DNA from: Microvelia longipes
Lineage: Eukaryota; Arthropoda; Insecta; Hemiptera; Veliidae
Reading direction: 5' to 3'
NCBI GenBank assembly: GCA_018340805.1
Contig: JACMZG010000008.1
Coordinates: 76,511,855-76,575,854 of the forward strand
DNA: 64,000 nt
Of the stretch, positions 60,518 through 64,000 are shown one piece after another. Within the stretch, counting starts at the first letter, position 1. Each line of letters begins with the position of its first letter. The notes under the pieces are model-generated. The model was not told the DNA's origin. It ran no database searches and worked only from the letters and a program-made list of their open reading frames with translations. A program made the translations under genes and the position numbers.

Positions 60518-61099
60518 AGTTGATTATAATTTTTTAATTTGACGTTTAATTATATTACACAACTCCAATTAAGTTAGCCTGGAACAAGATTAATAAAAAT
60601 TAAATGCAAGGCAGTGTAATGTTGAAAACTAAGAGGCCCATTTTAAGAAGACTTGTTGAATCAACAAGTGGATTGCCACTTAATACTGATAAAATTGACT
60701 AATCATTTGTACCGACATATTAATAGATGAAAATGTAGGGCACAACATTCATGATCCATTTACACAATTATGCAGACAGCTTAGGACAGTACGTTGATAT
60801 AAAGAAAATTTGTTTGTAAAACTATAAAAGAAACTCACAAGGTCCTTCTCAGGCACTGAAATATTCTAATACCAAATATTTAACTAACTATTACTACATT
60901 TTCCGCAGGCACTGAAATATTCTAATACCAAATATTTACTAACTATTAACAGTCTTCAGCGGATTCTACAGAAATATTGTAAACCCAAATTTATGAAAAC
61001 AGCAAACAAATTAATTCAAATGTGTAGTTAATTGACATTTTGTAAGTTGTGATACCGGTAATAGAAGGCAATCGAATGTAAAATAAAATAAGAACTTAC

Positions 61100-61290
61100 C
61101 GATTCTGGCAACTCGAAGCACGTGTATATGCACTTAAGGACAACGCCAGAAAACAAATGATCAAAGATCCAAGGGTTATTTTCTCGTAAAATTTAATGAA
61201 AAGAGTGCAAAAGAACAAAGGAACGTATAAAAACACATCTGCCGTGCGGCGTGCGCGCAAACTCTTCCCGCCGCCATGGCCTTGGACAAG
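61100..61290 (-). promoter_or_regulatory. Probable GEMIN5 promoter and non-coding first exon
   Basis: A strong donor (ATCG followed by GTAAGTTC, minus strand, exon end at 61100) lies 580 bp upstream of the GEMIN5 start codon. A matching acceptor (TTGTTCCAG) sits at 60579-60580, which would make exon 1 run 60200-60578 with about 60 bp of 5' UTR. Upstream of the donor, 61230-61290 is locally GC-rich with several CpGs in an AT-rich background, as expected for a housekeeping promoter. If transcribed, this exon would contain a minus-strand ATG at 61277 opening a 33-codon upstream frame. Inferred, not proven. Confidence 0.45.
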
Positions 61291-61386
61291 GAATATCTGT
61301 TCTTAACCCTTCAGTTTTTAAATTTCATTTCTAGGATTTTATTTCTTATCTTCATTGAATATTTCTATTTTTATAATTTTTAGTCT
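61276..61386 (+). other. Short plus-strand frame with perfect Kozak start
   Basis: The ATG at 61276 sits in GCCGCCATGG, a textbook Kozak context within the GC-rich spot. The frame (MALDKEYLFLTLQF...) runs about 36 codons into AT-rich sequence and becomes hydrophobic. It could be the first coding exon of a divergent gene, but no convincing donor is seen. The CCATGG palindrome also gives an ATG on the other strand. Confidence 0.2.
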
Positions 61387-62570
61387 CTTAAATGCCTTTA
61401 ACTCACTTTTATAGAGGTTTCAATTATATTAGTTAACTTTATTCAAGATCCTTGGTAAGATCCTTGGTAAGATAAAAAGTCTATGCCCATTCGTCTTTCT
61501 AACGTTATCAAAAGGAAAAATAAGAAGAAAGTTGTTTTTATTCTGGTCAAGATTATTCAAGAAATTATTATTTTTAAAATCTATAAAGACTGAAATATCT
61601 AGTTAATTAAAATGTTAAAATATGTCAAGAGATCCTTGTTTGTTCGTTCATATAATGGTAAACTCTAATAAATTATTAAAGCAGATTTTAAAATTATACC
61701 AATTGGTTCGGCGATAAGCTTTGCTTTCAATGAAGATGGTAGATTTTGGCTTTAAAAATTTGTATGGTTGAAAGTATTGTGGAATAGTTCAAAGATATTA
61801 TGCGATTCTTACTATCGTTCATTTGACCTTAACTGTTGAGTCGTGTTGTTATACGACTTGTGTGCTAACGATGACTCTTGTGAGCTATATTTACTACTTC
61901 TGAGCTGTGACCGGACCAAACTCCAACTGTCCCTTAGAATACTTTGCTAGCAATTTTATAAACTATAGGACCCTTAGGAAAAGTTTATATTCTATATAAT
62001 GTGGAAATTTGGGTTCATACTTTTTTGTCTGTCAATTTGATTAATTAGTATCTATTTTATTTGTCATTGAGAGATATTATTTAGTCGATGAGTCTATTTA
62101 ATGTATAAATGTAGATATAATATGTTTGTGGCTTGCAATTATATAATATATTAGAATACCGATTATTGGCCTGACCTAGACTTTTTGTTGCACCTAGAAC
62201 TATAATATAGATATGAACATATTCTTTTACTTTTCATGGTTGCCTAAAAATTGTTAATGGAGAAATTTACAATTTGGTGTGAACTTAAATACTTTATGTC
62301 CACTCATCTGCCCTATATGTCGAAAGTCTAGATGAACTTAGCTCCCTTGAAAGTTACATATAAACCTCACATAATAATCTAATCCATTCATGTTTTAAAA
62401 AAATTAAATTTTGCCTTTTAAAGTGGTATTAAATTGTAATTAAATCAAAGTTCAGTTAATTTATTTATCCATACACATGGGCAATTACCCAAGAAAAATA
62501 ATTACTTTAAATGAATAGAAGAACATACATATAAATAAGAATATTAGGAAAATTAAAATATATAAAAGGA
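61380..62570. other. Intergenic sequence between the divergent start region and repeat A
   Basis: AT-rich. No coding frame or known repeat recognised. AAGATCCTTGGT is duplicated in tandem near 61447. Confidence 0.4.
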
Positions 62571-63290
62571 TTTAGGTACAGGGTGCCTCGGAACTTTTCC
62601 CCATCATATCGGATTCACTACCCTCATTCACCCTGCTTTGGACTCACTTTGCTTGTCCTCAGATAGTATATACATTCATTTCATTCCCAGCAGTCACCCA
62701 TCCAAGCAATGACCACACTTGATGCTGCTTAACTTTTATGGTCCAACAAAACTGTAGATATACTTGTTGTATTCAAATGAAACTTAGTGATGATTATTTA
62801 GTGGCTAATGAAATATGCTTGTACTTAATTTCTACTCAGTAAGATTACTTTCTGATTGTTTATATTTAAAAAAAACAAACATGACTCATTCGATAAAAAT
62901 TGAACTAATGTTGATAATGAGATGAAACTTAGCACATATGTAAGTCTTATTCATGGCTATATGTGTGTCAAATCTCAAATTGATTTTTCAACAATTTTGC
63001 TGAGTCAATATTGTGGGTTAATGACATCATAAAAAATTAAATTCCGAATTGCCCATATACTGATTTTTGTATCAAATTTTAATTCTCAAGCATTGATACA
63101 CTGGGAGCTACGATGATAACAGAGACGCAAACAGAGAGACAATTTCATGAAAACCACTCAGGAGGCTTAAAAACACCTTGTAAAAGGAGGACTTAAAAAC
63201 AGATAATTCAAATGAAATCCTAATTTTGGATTTTTTTGTGAACACAATACTTTTTTTTACTTACGGTATAAATGAGGAATAGTTAGTTTA
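62570..63290 (+). repeat. Dispersed repeat A, most complete copy
   Basis: About 720 bp. Order of blocks: GGTACAGGGTGCCTCGGAAC, CCCTGCTTTGGACTCACTTT, TTCCCAGCAGTCACCCATCC, ATGATGCTGCTTAACTTTTA-like, GCTATATGTGTGTCAAATCT, GGTTAATGACATCATAAAAA, ACTGGGAGCTACGATGATAA, AACCACTCAGGAGGCTTAAA, GTGAACACAATACTTTTTTT and GGTATAAATGAGGAATAGTT. No frame of useful length, so non-autonomous or unclassified. Confidence 0.75.
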
Positions 63291-63486
63291 ATTTGAAATC
63301 CAAGTTAGAGTTTTAAGTTAGCAATTAAAATATAACTTGTTAGACTTATATTTTAATTAAATGTATTTGATTAAAATGGTTTTTATTCTTTAGTCTTATT
63401 TTAAGATCTCTTTACTTAATATTTATTGTCTTCACTACTTTTTAAGTGTCTTTTTAAAATTTTTAAACCTTTTATTTTGTTGCTAG

Positions 63487-63626
63487 ATTCTAGTAAAGCC
63501 CTATCAAGTATCATCCGAAATTTGTCTAGCTCATCACCAGAGACATCTCATAGTCAATCCATAGCAGAAGATCCTCTAGGGCAACCTACTGGTAGCAGTC
63601 ACCCACATCTAGTTAAACCTGGAGAA
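63487..63626 (+). CDS. Possible exon of a head-to-head neighbouring gene
   Basis: A pyrimidine-rich tract ending TTGCTAG precedes an open segment finishing at a strong donor (GGAGAA|GTGAGT). The frame encodes a serine-rich peptide (SSKALSSIIRNLSSSSPETS, then PLGQPTGSSHPHLVKPGE) and has exon-like composition. No family recognised. An alternative acceptor TTCTAG lies six bases downstream. Its orientation away from GEMIN5 suggests a divergent gene sharing the GC-rich region near 61.25 kb. Confidence 0.4.
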
Positions 63627-63718
63627 GTGAGTAGTAGTATGTAGACTCTCATACCATGCCTTCTGCTACTTTAAAAAAAAATTTGCCAAAGAGGTGGCTT
63701 GTATGGTGGCATGTGTAT

Positions 63719-63719
<1 letters not shown>

Positions 63720-63783
<64 letters not shown>

Positions 63784-63813
63784 GTGGTGTGTGTGTGTGT
63801 GTGTGTGTGTGTG
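63720..63813. repeat. (AT)n(GT)n microsatellite
   Basis: AT repeats at 63722-63781 followed by GT repeats at 63786-63813. Confidence 0.95.
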
Positions 63814-64000
63814 TTAGCTATCTTACTTGGTACAAAAACCAACCAAACATATGCGTAAAAAAATGGTAGTTTATGTACTTCTGGATCCTAAATTGCTTAA
63901 AACCTGTTCAGAGTTTATACTACCAATCTAAGTAACAAAAGACTGGAAAAATAGAAATTTATGTAAAAGCAAAATTATAAAAAAAAACAGCAGCATTTCT

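Overview
The window looks like nuclear DNA of an invertebrate animal. It is AT-rich and dominated by introns and repeats. Coding exons are short (78 to 563 bp), have GT/AG borders and are spread over kilobases, and there are LINEs, tRNA-derived SINEs, MITEs and minisatellites. Nothing bacterial or viral is seen, and the species cannot be named from the sequence alone.

One host gene fills most of the window. It is an orthologue of GEMIN5, the WD40/TPR subunit of the SMN complex that recognises pre-snRNAs. It lies on the minus strand from a probable non-coding first exon near 61100-61290 to a stop codon at 7064-7066. I rebuilt 24 coding exons by reading splice sites and following codon phase. 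They give an uninterrupted frame of 4,338 nt (1,445 aa plus stop; the human protein is about 1,508 aa). Exons 1-15 encode the two WD40 propellers, exon 16 a basic linker, exons 18-21 the TPR-like dimerisation region and exons 22-24 the C-terminal part. Exons 5 and 17 have no obvious human counterpart and rest on splice sites, phase and composition. The 3' border of exon 16 is the weakest point: one reading keeps the frame, the other implies a frameshift.

Upstream of the gene, a GC-rich spot at 61230-61290 may be a promoter. A plus-strand exon-like segment at 63487-63626 may belong to a head-to-head neighbour.

The introns are packed with mobile DNA. Intron 2 holds a PHD-finger LINE (50.6-57.15 kb, plus strand, antisense to the gene), itself split by a repeat-rich insertion (53.06-54.85 kb) containing a GGCTCGCTTCGCTCGC minisatellite. 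Other residents are: LINE reverse-transcriptase fragments at 0.55, 18.0, 38.7, 45.5 and 47.2-48.2 kb; a foldback-like element (18.5-20.37 kb) inside one of those fragments; a PIF/Harbinger-like element (12350-13485) with 3-bp TAA duplications and a Myb/SANT-like remnant, plus a 245-bp relative (22257-22501); two 0.9-kb terminal-inverted-repeat elements in opposite orientation flanking exons 11 and 12; several MITE families; two tRNA-like SINE families; and minisatellites at 1.9, 20.9, 24.5, 26.8, 29.7, 33.6, 34-36.8 and 53.2 kb. The 34-36.8 kb array is broken by long C-rich tracts that may be an assembly problem.

No multi-gene system is apparent. The most unusual items are the foldback element, the TIR-derived minisatellite, the inverted transposon pair around exons 11-12, and three exon-like segments in GEMIN5 (exon 5, exon 17 and a repetitive in-phase terminal exon at 33550-33850).
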